Shown here: positions 1 through 6,607 of the stretch, piece after piece
Layout of the letters: each line of letters begins with the position of its first letter
How positions within the stretch are numbered: the stretch's first letter is position 1
Source: an uncultured Candidatus Nemicrothrix sp.
GTDB taxonomy: Bacteria; Actinomycetota; Acidimicrobiia; Acidimicrobiales; Acidimicrobilacustridaceae
Reading direction: 5' to 3'
NCBI GenBank assembly: GCA_903827085.1
Contig: CAIKHC010000077.1
Span: 1-7,766 of the forward strand
Length of the DNA: 7,766 nt
Notes under the pieces: generated by a model
What the model was told of the DNA's origin: nothing
Database searches by the model: none
What the model saw: only the letters and a program-made list of their open reading frames with translations
Made by a program: the position numbers and the translations under genes

Positions 1-2
1 AC

Positions 3-2255
3 TATCTGCAAGATTCATCAAGGGGATCAGTTTGGGAAGAGGTCATCATCCACCTGCCCCAATATGTTCGACTTGTATGCCTTTCGGCAACGGTCTCGAA
101 CGCTGATGAACTAGGGGAGTGGATCTCCTCTGTTCGGGGTCCAACCGAAGTCGTCGTCGAAACGAAACGACCAGTTGAACTCGATAATTGGTATCTCGTC
201 GCTGATCGGCTTGACGACGGTCTCGCCCTGATTCCGACTCTCAGCGAGGGCAAACCAGATCGGCGAGGTCAGCAGTACGACATCGACCCACGGGATCGAG
301 GCAAGGGCGGCCGACGTCGATACTCAACGCCAGGACGCGTAGAGGTTGTCGAATTACTCGCCGAGCGATCGATGCTCCCAGCAATCTTCTTTGTGTTCAG
401 CCGGAATGGATGCGACGAGGCGGTGACTTCCTGCACCCGAGCGGGACTTAGCTATACGACTCCCGAGGAACGCGCTCGTATTCGACAGATCGCCGAGTCT
501 CATGTCGAGGAGCTCACAGATGAGGATCTACGGGTCCTCGACTACGGCCGATGGCTCGACTCGCTTGAGAGGGGTATTTCCAGCCATCACGCTGGGCTCG
601 TTCCTCCCTTCAAAGAAGCCGTTGAACAGTGCTTCGTTGAGGGACTCGTGCGGATCGTTTTCGCAACCGAGACACTTGCTTTAGGCATCAACATGCCCGC
701 AAGGACAGTGGTAATCGACAAGCTGACGAAGTTCACCGGAGACGGCCACGAGTTTCTCACTCCATCGCAATACACCCAGTTGACTGGTCGAGCCGGTCGG
801 CGCGGTATTGATAACCACGGCAACGCAATTGTTTTGTGGTCGCCCTTTGTGACCTTTGAAGAAGTTGCGAACCTCGCAGCGAGTCGAAGCTTTCGGCTCA
901 CGAGTTCCTTTCGTCCCACTTACAACATGGCAGCGAACCTCGTTCGCCGTTATGACGCTGGCGAAGCACATCGATTACTGGGCAATAGTTTCGCCCAGTA
1001 TCAAGCCGATGCTGACGTTGCGCGACAAGAGCATCGCATCGAAGCTCAGTCTCAAAAGCTGATGCGTCTACGTGAAGACGCGGCCTGTGAGCTGGGAGAT
1101 GTCCTGAATTACAAAGCCGCACTGGACGCAGAACGCGGAGTGCGCTCGGTTCGGGGCGGTGGTTCGCATGTTGAGCGAGCTCTCGGTTCACTCAAACCTG
1201 GCGACATTCTCTGGATCGAAGGAAGCGGTGGGCACGATCGAGTCGTTGTGCTGTCGGTTTCCAATCGTAAAAGCGGCTCTGTTCGAGTCAAAGTCCTGAA
1301 CGCGAGACGCAATGTTGTGCAACTTGGTTCCAAGGATTTCGACGATGAGCCAACCGTCGTTGCGCACATTGAACTGCCCGTTCCATTCACGCCGATGAAA
1401 CCAAAGTTTCAGAAGGCCGTCTCGCTAGAACTCGATCGCATCGTGAAGCGACTGCCCTCCCGTGATGACGCCGGCCATGACCTCGGGCAAAGCAACCGCA
1501 ACTCGGTGGAAGGCCACCCAGTCCATCGGTGCCCCGACCGCGATAGTCATCTCCGAGCACTACGAGACGCCGAACGCGTTCGCCGAGAGATCGAAGGCCT
1601 CGAAAAGCAGATCCGCACACGCACCGGATCGCTTGTTGAGCATTTCGATCGAATTCTTCAGATGCTTGAACAATGGGGCCACTTGGACGGTTGGAGTCTG
1701 ACCGAACGGGGCGAGCGACTCGTGCGGATCTACCACGAGTCCGATCTGGCCATCGCCGAAGCACTCGAGGAGCAACTGTTCGATGACCTCTCGGCATCAG
1801 AACTCGCGGGTCTTGCGAGCTCATTTGTCTACGAGTCGCGCGCCTCTGGTCCCGATCTTTCTCCCTGGTTCCCCAGACGCGACATCGAGCAACGCTCTCA
1901 CCAATTAGAAGCTCTCACAAGGTCCATCGGACGCGATGAAAGTACTCTTGGGCTCTCCGTCACACGAAGTCCCGATGCAGGCTTCTTTGCTCTCGCTCAT
2001 GCCTGGGCAGCGGGAGACGATCTTGATCACCTACTCGGTGACGACGACATGCCCGGCGGCGATTTTGTACGAACCATCAAGCAACTCGTCGATTTACTCC
2101 GACAGGTTTCTGAGACCGATGCAGCGTGTGCGAGTACCGCATCAGAGGCTGCCGATGCTCTCCATCGAGGTGTCGTCGCAGTTTCGGGTCGCGGCCGAAT
2201 CGGCGAAGGGGAGCCTGATGCTGAGAGTGAACCCACAGCAAGCGAACCGAAATGA
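3..2255 (+). CDS. helY: HelY-type Ski2/Mtr4 superfamily 2 helicase, 5' end outside the window
   Basis: This is the C-terminal 750 residues of an ATP-dependent DEAD/DEAH helicase of the Ski2/Mtr4 group, called HelY in actinobacteria and thought to act in RNA unwinding or processing. The frame is open from position 3, well before the first ATG at 372, so that ATG is internal. Visible in order (fragment numbering): YLQDSSRGSVWEEVIIHLP just after the missing DEVH box; motif III SAT (28-30); motif IV FFVFSRNGCDEA (129-140); SSHHAGLVPPFKEAVE (from 193); motif V ATETLALGINMPA (221-233); motif VI QLTGRAGRRGID (259-270). FRPTYNMAANLVRRYD follows. A KOW- or beta-barrel-like segment starts at LKPGD (397), then HPVHRCPDRDSH (505-516) and a coiled stretch. 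The DSHCT domain has LVRIYHESD (573) and PGGDFVR (684). Motifs I and II are upstream of the window. The last 30 or so residues are an acidic, low-complexity tail. The stop overlaps the next start as ATGA. In many actinobacteria this gene follows tatA/tatC, which cannot be checked here. Confidence 0.93.
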   Translation, partial: YLQDSSRGSVWEEVIIHLPQYVRLVCLSATVSNADELGEWISSVRGPTEVVVETKRPVELDNWYLVADRLDDGLALIPTLSEGKPDRRGQQYDIDPRDRGKGGRRRYSTPGRVEVVELLAERSMLPAIFFVFSRNGCDEAVTSCTRAGLSYTTPEERARIRQIAESHVEELTDEDLRVLDYGRWLDSLERGISSHHAGLVPPFKEAVEQCFVEGLVRIVFATETLALGINMPARTVVIDKLTKFTGDGHEFLTPSQYTQLTGRAGRRGIDNHGNAIVLWSPFVTFEEVANLAASRSFRLTSSFRPTYNMAANLVRRYDAGEAHRLLGNSFAQYQADADVARQEHRIEAQSQKLMRLREDAACELGDVLNYKAALDAERGVRSVRGGGSHVERALGSLKPGDILWIEGSGGHDRVVVLSVSNRKSGSVRVKVLNARRNVVQLGSKDFDDEPTVVAHIELPVPFTPMKPKFQKAVSLELDRIVKRLPSRDDAGHDLGQSNRNSVEGHPVHRCPDRDSHLRALRDAERVRREIEGLEKQIRTRTGSLVEHFDRILQMLEQWGHLDGWSLTERGERLVRIYHESDLAIAEALEEQLFDDLSASELAGLASSFVYESRASGPDLSPWFPRRDIEQRSHQLEALTRSIGRDESTLGLSVTRSPDAGFFALAHAWAAGDDLDHLLGDDDMPGGDFVRTIKQLVDLLRQVSETDAACASTASEAADALHRGVVAVSGRGRIGEGEPDAESEPTASEPK

Positions 2256-2860
2256 CAATCAAAAAGGGCAGCGATTACGGCCAGCTTCAGCCCTTGCCGG
2301 AGGGTGCACCGATCGCTCATTCGGATGCCGAACTCCGAACTTTGATTATTGCGCAACGACTTGCTGAGAACACCAACATCACGGTTGGTCTCCTAGGTGG
2401 GGATCTTTGTAAAACCTTGGGCGGTTCCGGAGCGATGAGCAGGCTCAGCGAACCAGAAGCGCTCACAGTCCCTGTCGACCTGGTTATCGCGACTATTGAC
2501 GGCGTCGAGTTTCCATTCGTCGCACATCTTGTTGCGGGAAAACTCTTCGGCTCGAACTTCGCAGCGGTAATGAATTCACAGTGGATCGGTAGTCGTGATC
2601 TTGGCCCTCGGTCTCACCCGGGGGACGGTTTCCTTGACATCACCACTGGATCGCTTGGCTGGCGGCAACGGCGAGCAGCGGAGCGGCGGTCGGCCACTGG
2701 CACTCATTTGCCGCACCCATCGTTGATCTATCGCCGCGTTCGTTCAGAGACACTGTCGTTCGATCGTCGCGTCTCGATATGCATCGATGGGGATCTTCAC
2801 GTGAAGGGTCGAACCGTGTCGCTTCGCATCGAACCTGACGCGTTCTACGTCGTCGTTTGA
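2252..2860 (+). CDS. Diacylglycerol kinase/YegS C-terminal-domain-like protein, probably non-catalytic
   Basis: A 202-residue protein whose ATG overlaps the helY stop (ATGA), implying translational coupling; no strong Shine-Dalgarno is seen. V45-G58 (VGLLGGDLCKTLGG) lines up by eye with the loop of lipid kinases of the form lGvlPlGTgNDlArtLG, but the GTGN part is shortened. The rest fits the DAGK/YegS C-terminal beta-sandwich: FVAHLVAGKLFGSNFAAVMNSQ (89-110), then SRDLGPRSHPGDGFLDI, matching the usual x-APxAxPxDGxLDv stretch (P123-I130). GTHLPHP lies at 150-156, CIDGD near 177-181, and a closing strand EPDAFYVVV. The N-terminal nucleotide-binding half with the GGDGT loop is absent, since full kinases are about 300 residues. 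I infer that it does not phosphorylate lipids and may bind a lipid or a partner. There is no signal peptide or membrane segment. The family assignment is by pattern only. Confidence 0.72.
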   Translation: MTIKKGSDYGQLQPLPEGAPIAHSDAELRTLIIAQRLAENTNITVGLLGGDLCKTLGGSGAMSRLSEPEALTVPVDLVIATIDGVEFPFVAHLVAGKLFGSNFAAVMNSQWIGSRDLGPRSHPGDGFLDITTGSLGWRQRRAAERRSATGTHLPHPSLIYRRVRSETLSFDRRVSICIDGDLHVKGRTVSLRIEPDAFYVVV

Positions 2861-2881
2861 CCCTCCACAGCAAGCCAACCC

Positions 2882-2902
2882 CCATGTAGCGTGAGTACAT
2901 GG
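2882..2902 (+). promoter_or_regulatory. Inverted repeat enclosing the start codon of the M20 gene
   Basis: CCATGTA (2882-2888) and TACATGG (2896-2902) are perfect 7-bp reverse complements around a 7-nt loop, GCGTGAG. The M20 start codon (2899-2901) lies inside the right arm, and the only Shine-Dalgarno-like bases (GTGAG, 2891-2895) lie in the loop. In RNA this could hide the start codon; in DNA it could be a small operator. Seven pairs can occur by chance, so its function is inference. Confidence 0.35.
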
Positions 2903-4077
2903 ACGCACATGAAGCGAAGCAACGGGCTGCAGATTCCATCGATGCACATCGGAGCCTCCTGCTCGAGGTCTCCCATTCGATTCATGCTCATCCGGAAGAG
3001 AACTACGCAGAGCATCATGCACACGGGGTTCTCACTGGCGCCCTTGAAAATCTTGGTTTCGATGTCAATCGGGGCGCATACGGGATGCCAACAGCGTTCG
3101 AGGCAACAACCGGATCCCGTGGTCCGACCATCGCGGTGTTCTGCGAATACGATGCACTCCCAGGCATCGGACACGCATGCGGGCACAACATCATCGCGGC
3201 TGCTGGCCTCGGCGCTGCGCTCGGCGCAGCCGTCGTGGCAGAGGAGTTGAACGGCCGGCTTGTCGTTCTTGGATCGCCCGCCGAGGAAGGTGGCGGCGGA
3301 AAGGTATTCATGATCGATCGGGGCGCTCTCGCCGGTGTCGATGCGGCGATGATGATTCATCCCGCCGATGTCGATCTCCGATGGATGACCACAATCGCTG
3401 TGCAGCAACTTCGCGTGACGTGGCATGGTCAATCTGCTCATGCTGCTGCGTACCCTTGGGACGGCCGCAATGCTCTTGATGCCGCGGTGCTCGGCTACAT
3501 GAACGTTGCTGCTCTCCGTCAACACATTCGCCCGGAAGAGCGTATCCACGGCGTCTTCACCAACGGGGGAGACAAGCCCAACATCGTTCCGGCCACCGCC
3601 GCCATGCATTGGTTCATCCGAGCGGCAGACCTCTCACGACTCGAAGCGCTCAAACCGCGGGTGCTCGCGGCGCTCACCGCTGGCGGTGACGCAACCGGCT
3701 GCTCGGTCGAGGTCGAATGGATCGACCCGGCCTACGCCGACCTCCTCCGAAATGACGCCTTCGAGTCGTTGTATGCGGCCAACAGTGCGTCCCTCGGGCG
3801 CGCGGTTCAAGAACCTGGTCCCCAAGGCGCGGTCGTCGGTTCCACCGACATGGGCAATGTGAGCCATGTCGTGCCCTCCATTCACCCCATGGTTGCGGTA
3901 GCCCCAAGTGGCGTCGGAATCCACACGCCAGGGTTCGCAGAGTTCGCCGCTTCACCGACCGGAGATGCCGGCGTTATCGATGGCGCCAAAGCCATGGCCA
4001 TGACAATCATCGACTTATGGTCCAGCACCGATTCGTTGGAATCGATTGGCAGTGATTTCCACGCCGCAAAGCGGTGA
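2899..4077 (+). CDS. M20D family metallopeptidase/amidohydrolase (PM20D2/AbgB-like)
   Basis: A complete 392-residue cytoplasmic protein of the M20D zinc or manganese hydrolases, which cleave dipeptides and N-acyl or aminobenzoyl amino acids. The closest look is to PM20D2 (beta-alanyl-lysine dipeptidase) and AbgB. Metal-site residues are visible: EYDALPGIGHACGHN (83-97, with C94 and H96), the catalytic Glu pair PAEEGGGGK (E129, E130), MMIHP (H154), and the late histidine in IHTPGF (H342). The dimerisation or lid domain begins near WHGQSAHAAAYPWDGRNALDA (175-195), and KPNIVP at 226-231 is typical. An in-frame TAG at 2887 leaves ATG 2899 as the only sensible start. There is no signal peptide. 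It lies 38 bases after the DAGK-like gene and close to or overlapping the ThyX-like gene. The exact substrate cannot be read from the sequence; turnover of peptides or folate-type conjugates is possible. Confidence 0.92.
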   Translation: MDAHEAKQRAADSIDAHRSLLLEVSHSIHAHPEENYAEHHAHGVLTGALENLGFDVNRGAYGMPTAFEATTGSRGPTIAVFCEYDALPGIGHACGHNIIAAAGLGAALGAAVVAEELNGRLVVLGSPAEEGGGGKVFMIDRGALAGVDAAMMIHPADVDLRWMTTIAVQQLRVTWHGQSAHAAAYPWDGRNALDAAVLGYMNVAALRQHIRPEERIHGVFTNGGDKPNIVPATAAMHWFIRAADLSRLEALKPRVLAALTAGGDATGCSVEVEWIDPAYADLLRNDAFESLYAANSASLGRAVQEPGPQGAVVGSTDMGNVSHVVPSIHPMVAVAPSGVGIHTPGFAEFAASPTGDAGVIDGAKAMAMTIIDLWSSTDSLESIGSDFHAAKR

Positions 4078-4135
4078 CCGACAACCAGCAGGCCATCCGC
4101 GGCGACAGGCAATAGAGGCCATACAGTCGCTCGCC

Positions 4136-5743
4136 GTGAGCGTCTACGTTGCAGAAGAGTTCAGCCCCGAAGAGGCAGATGTTCTTCGTCGCTATTTTAC
4201 GAATCTCTATGGGCCTGTTTTTGCACTCGTCAATCTGCCCGAGGTCGTCAAAGGCGCTCTGTTCGCTCGATACTCCCGGTCGCCGAAAAGCCTCCGCCGG
4301 CTCTTCCTCGATGAGTTTGTGGGCGAACTCGACATCAGCGGCGACGATTCCATCGATGCCACCATCGGATTACGCCGGGCCGAAGAGCTTTACGACAAAG
4401 TCTTCTTTGAATATGGCGATGATTCTGTAGCGCAGCTTGGCGGCGTCCACTTAGCGTGCGAGCAGGCCTCGAATCTTCTCACCAAGGTCCTCGAGTGGGG
4501 TCGTCTGATGGCCTATCTCGAGCAGTCGACGAGATACATCTCCTACGACGCTCGAATCGGCGGCCGCTACCGCTTCTACCGCCCACCCGAGGTGCTGCAG
4601 TCGACTCTCGGCACCCGCTATGTGGGCGATATGGATCGAATTTTTGATACCTATGCCGAACTCCTTCCCATCGTGGTCGACGACATCAAGGAGCGGATCC
4701 CCAAAAATCCCTCCGACAGCGATTTCGTCTACCGCCAGGCAATTCGGGCAAAGGCATTCGATTCCATCCGCGGCCTACTTCCTGCATCATCGTTGTCGAA
4801 TGTCGGCATCTATGGCACCGGTCAGGGCTACGAAATGCTGTTGCTTCGCATGCGGGCCCATCCATTGCCCGAAGCTCGGACCTACGCCGACCTCATGCTC
4901 ACCGAACTTCGTAAAGTTGTTCCTTCGTTCCTGAAGCGTGTCGACCTTGACGACAGGGGAGTCGCCTGGAGCGACTACATGACCAATAGCCGTTCGGCGA
5001 TGGAAGACGTCGCCGGCCGACTTTTTTCTGGTGTCGACGACATCGAACCAGCTCCAGTTGTGGCCTTGGTCGATTTCGACCCCGACGCAGAAATCAAACT
5101 CGTAACGGCTGCCCTCTATCCGCATCTGTCCCTGCCGGAACGTCAGATCGAAGATCGCGTTCGAACCATGTCAGTCGAGGAACGAGTCGCTGTCCTCAAC
5201 GCCTACGAAGGCGAGCGCGACAATCGACGCCATAAGCCCGGACGAGCCCTCGAACGTCCGTCCTACCGCTTCGATATCCTCGCCGATTACGGGGCGTTCC
5301 GCGATCTCCAGCGCCATCGCATGCTCACTATCGATTGGCAGAAGCTCACACCGTTGCATGGCTATACGCGCCCGGCAGCGGTTGACGACGCCGGAGTTAC
5401 GGCAACCTTCGACGAGGCAATGGAACGTTCCGCTTCGCTCTACGAGGCGCTTGAAGAGCGATTCCCGGCCGAGTCTTCCTACGCCGTGTCGCTGGCCTAC
5501 CGAGTGCGATTCTCGATGGATATGAATGCTCGCGAAGCGATGCATCTGATCGAGCTCCGAACCACACCGCAGGGCCACCCGGCCTACCGCATCGTGGGCC
5601 AAGAGATGCACCGATTGATCGCAGAACAGGCCGGACACCATGCCATCGCCGCGATGATGCGTTTTGTGGACCACAGCGCTGAGCCCGAACTTGAGCGCCT
5701 CCAGGCCGAACGGCGGGCGGAAAGTCGACGTTTGGGGTCCTGA
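4136..5743 (+). CDS. Tandem ThyX-like (FAD-dependent thymidylate synthase family) protein with degenerate motifs
   Basis: A roughly 535-residue protein from GTG 4136, about twice the length of ThyX, apparently two ThyX-fold halves. Half one has EYGDDSVAQLGGVHLACEQ, then WGRLMAYLEQSTR (121-133) where ThyX has RHRxxSxNxxSxR, and later RGLLPASSL, RMRAHPLPEA and a helix like the ThyX C-terminus. Half two has QRHRMLTIDWQKLT (RHR at 393-395), and MNAREAMHLIELRTTPQGHPAYRIVGQEMHRL resembles the NxRxxxHFLxLR...AQxEIR region. Half one keeps EQSxRY but has lost RHR; half two keeps RHR but has lost the SxR end. True ThyX uses FAD, dUMP and methylene-tetrahydrofolate; whether this one does is doubtful. 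The frame is open back to TTG 4046 and GTG 4052, which would overlap the M20 gene. I prefer GTG 4136 because similarity to the expected N-terminus (SVYVAEEFSPEEADVLRRYF) begins there and the upstream codons look non-coding, with two ATA codons. No start has a strong Shine-Dalgarno. Confidence 0.85.
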   Translation: MSVYVAEEFSPEEADVLRRYFTNLYGPVFALVNLPEVVKGALFARYSRSPKSLRRLFLDEFVGELDISGDDSIDATIGLRRAEELYDKVFFEYGDDSVAQLGGVHLACEQASNLLTKVLEWGRLMAYLEQSTRYISYDARIGGRYRFYRPPEVLQSTLGTRYVGDMDRIFDTYAELLPIVVDDIKERIPKNPSDSDFVYRQAIRAKAFDSIRGLLPASSLSNVGIYGTGQGYEMLLLRMRAHPLPEARTYADLMLTELRKVVPSFLKRVDLDDRGVAWSDYMTNSRSAMEDVAGRLFSGVDDIEPAPVVALVDFDPDAEIKLVTAALYPHLSLPERQIEDRVRTMSVEERVAVLNAYEGERDNRRHKPGRALERPSYRFDILADYGAFRDLQRHRMLTIDWQKLTPLHGYTRPAAVDDAGVTATFDEAMERSASLYEALEERFPAESSYAVSLAYRVRFSMDMNAREAMHLIELRTTPQGHPAYRIVGQEMHRLIAEQAGHHAIAAMMRFVDHSAEPELERLQAERRAESRRLGS

Positions 5744-5813
5744 CCTCACGTGTCGTTTGTCACCTTTCTGGATGACTAACCCGAAAGGCACCAATTTCAC
5801 CCGCGACTGTGCC

Positions 5814-5819
5814 TATCAT
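5814..5819 (+). promoter_or_regulatory. Possible -10 hexamer TATCAT for the DUF4193-like cluster
   Basis: TATCAT fits the actinobacterial TANNNT -10 pattern and lies in the largest intergenic gap, about 53 bases before the start of the acidic protein gene. No convincing -35 is found 16-18 bases upstream (CCAATT is the best). A promoter somewhere in 5744-5838 is likely from gene spacing, but this exact element is weak. Confidence 0.25.
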
Positions 5820-5838
5820 CCGCGGCACGAATTACCCC

Positions 5839-5855
5839 GGCCACCCACGGTGGCC
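5839..5855 (+). promoter_or_regulatory. GC-rich hairpin in the leader of the DUF4193-like gene
   Basis: GGCCACC (5839-5845), loop CAC, GGTGGCC (5849-5855) is a perfect 7-bp stem. It ends 7 bases before the Shine-Dalgarno GAGG and 16 bases before the ATG. No T-run follows, so it is not a standard intrinsic terminator for the upstream gene. It could be a leader structure that tunes translation, a protein-binding palindrome, or a Rho-independent-like stop of the U-less type reported in actinobacteria. Confidence 0.4.
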
Positions 5856-5862
5856 CTGACCT

Positions 5863-5866
5863 GAGG
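5863..5866 (+). promoter_or_regulatory. Ribosome binding site of the DUF4193-like gene
   Basis: GAGG, within TGAGGA, stands 5 bases before ATG 5872. It is the best Shine-Dalgarno in the window and fixes this start. The other genes here mostly lack a clear site or rely on overlap with the gene before. Confidence 0.7.
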
Positions 5867-5871
5867 ACTCC

Positions 5872-6606
5872 ATGGCTGACGATCCCATCGACGAGGAATT
5901 CGACGAGGAAGAAATCGACGTCGATATCGAGGGAGAAGACCTCGAGGGCGAACTCGTTGAAGACCTCGAAGAAGTACTTGCTGACGATGTCGTTCTTGAT
6001 GATGACGACGAGGACGAAGCGGCAGCCGATGCTGCACTCGCCGCTCGGCCCAAGCGCGAAGACGAAGAAGAGGAAGAAGAGGATCTCAACCCTGACGATG
6101 TCGAAGCAGACCTCGACGCGATCCTCAAGGACCGAATTGCCGCCGCCGATGACGACGAAGAAGAAGACGAAGAGGTCGTGCCTGAGCCGCGTGCGCCCGC
6201 CGACATTGCCGAGGGTGTAACGCCGAAGAAGGCGAACGAATTCATGTGCACCGGTTGCTTCCTGCTGGTCAATCGCGGTCAGTTTGGTGCGCCCGGATCA
6301 ATGCATTGCCCGGTCGGTGAAGCAGCCTGTCCCGCAATTGATCACATCGAATCTGGAGCTCTCGATCGTCAGGTGAAGGCTGCGGCCAAGAGGCAGGCAG
6401 CCAAGGCGCCAACGAAGGCGCCAACGAAGGCTCCCGCAAAACCCGCAAAAGCACCAGCGAAGACTCCTGCCAAAGCTCAAGCAAAGCCCGCGGTAAAAGC
6501 ACCGGCGAAGGCCGTAGCGAAAGCACCGGCCAAAGCTGCAGCAAAGAAAGCTCCGGCCAAAAAGGCCCCGGCGAAGAAAACGCCCGCCAAAAAGGCGAAG
6601 CGCTGA
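5872..6606 (+). CDS. DUF4193-like Cys4 protein with acidic N-terminus and histone-H1-like Lys/Ala/Pro tail
   Basis: A 244-residue protein with three blocks. Residues 1-105 hold 55 Asp/Glu against 5 Lys/Arg. Residues 76-157 resemble the actinobacterial DUF4193 family: DVEADLDAILKDRIAA, an acidic run, PEPRAP, then a zinc-ribbon-like set of cysteines at C126, C129, C146 and C153 (CTGCFLLVNR...HCPVGEAACP). Residues 166-244 hold 23 Lys and 3 Arg with no acid, mostly (A/T)PAK and AAKK repeats like the tails of histone H1 and of bacterial H1-like or HupB proteins. DUF4193 proteins are usually only about 100 residues and lack this tail, so the gene looks like an extended form. The tail suggests DNA or RNA binding, and the acidic half may compete with it in cis or recruit a basic partner; both are inference. 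Zinc binding is likely but unproven. It starts at ATG 5872 with a good Shine-Dalgarno and is followed one base later by the next gene. Confidence 0.85.
   Translation: MADDPIDEEFDEEEIDVDIEGEDLEGELVEDLEEVLADDVVLDDDDEDEAAADAALAARPKREDEEEEEEDLNPDDVEADLDAILKDRIAAADDDEEEDEEVVPEPRAPADIAEGVTPKKANEFMCTGCFLLVNRGQFGAPGSMHCPVGEAACPAIDHIESGALDRQVKAAAKRQAAKAPTKAPTKAPAKPAKAPAKTPAKAQAKPAVKAPAKAVAKAPAKAAAKKAPAKKAPAKKTPAKKAKR
6403..6426 (+). repeat. Perfect 12-bp tandem duplication in the Lys/Ala/Pro tail
   Basis: AAGGCGCCAACG occurs twice in direct succession (6403-6414, 6415-6426) and a partial third copy begins at 6427. It encodes two KAPT units. The larger region 6385-6600 is a degenerate repeat of codons for Lys, Ala and Pro, so the tail length may vary between strains. 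Confidence 0.8.
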
Positions 6607-6607
6607 C

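Noticed and set aside
1387..1824. Minus-strand Arg-rich open frame of 145 codons within helY
   Set aside because: The plus strand here encodes conserved HelY sequence (HPVHRCPDR through the DSHCT start), so this is a shadow frame.
372..2255. Taking ATG 372 as the start of the helicase gene
   Set aside because: The same frame is open to position 3 and encodes conserved helicase sequence including motif III SAT, so the gene continues upstream of the window.
2845..3609. Long minus-strand open frame of 254 codons opposite the M20 gene
   Set aside because: It mirrors a well-supported M20 peptidase with all metal-site motifs. Its product has no recognisable domain and is rich in Cys, His and Arg as expected for an antisense shadow in GC-rich DNA.
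5757..5785. TTGTCA as a -35 box of a promoter just after the ThyX-like gene
   Set aside because: No TANNNT-like hexamer falls 16-18 bases downstream.
5763..5788. Inverted repeat CCTTTC / GAAAGG after the ThyX-like gene, considered as a terminator
   Set aside because: The stem has only 6 pairs with a 14-nt loop, cannot be extended and has no T-run behind it, so it is not supported as a terminator.
5171..5800. Minus-strand open frame of 209 codons opposite the ThyX-like gene
   Set aside because: It lies opposite the second ThyX-like half and shows no domain or plausible start context of its own.
5832..6272. Minus-strand frame encoding a poly-serine protein
   Set aside because: The serine runs are simply the reverse complement of the Asp/Glu codons of the acidic plus-strand protein.
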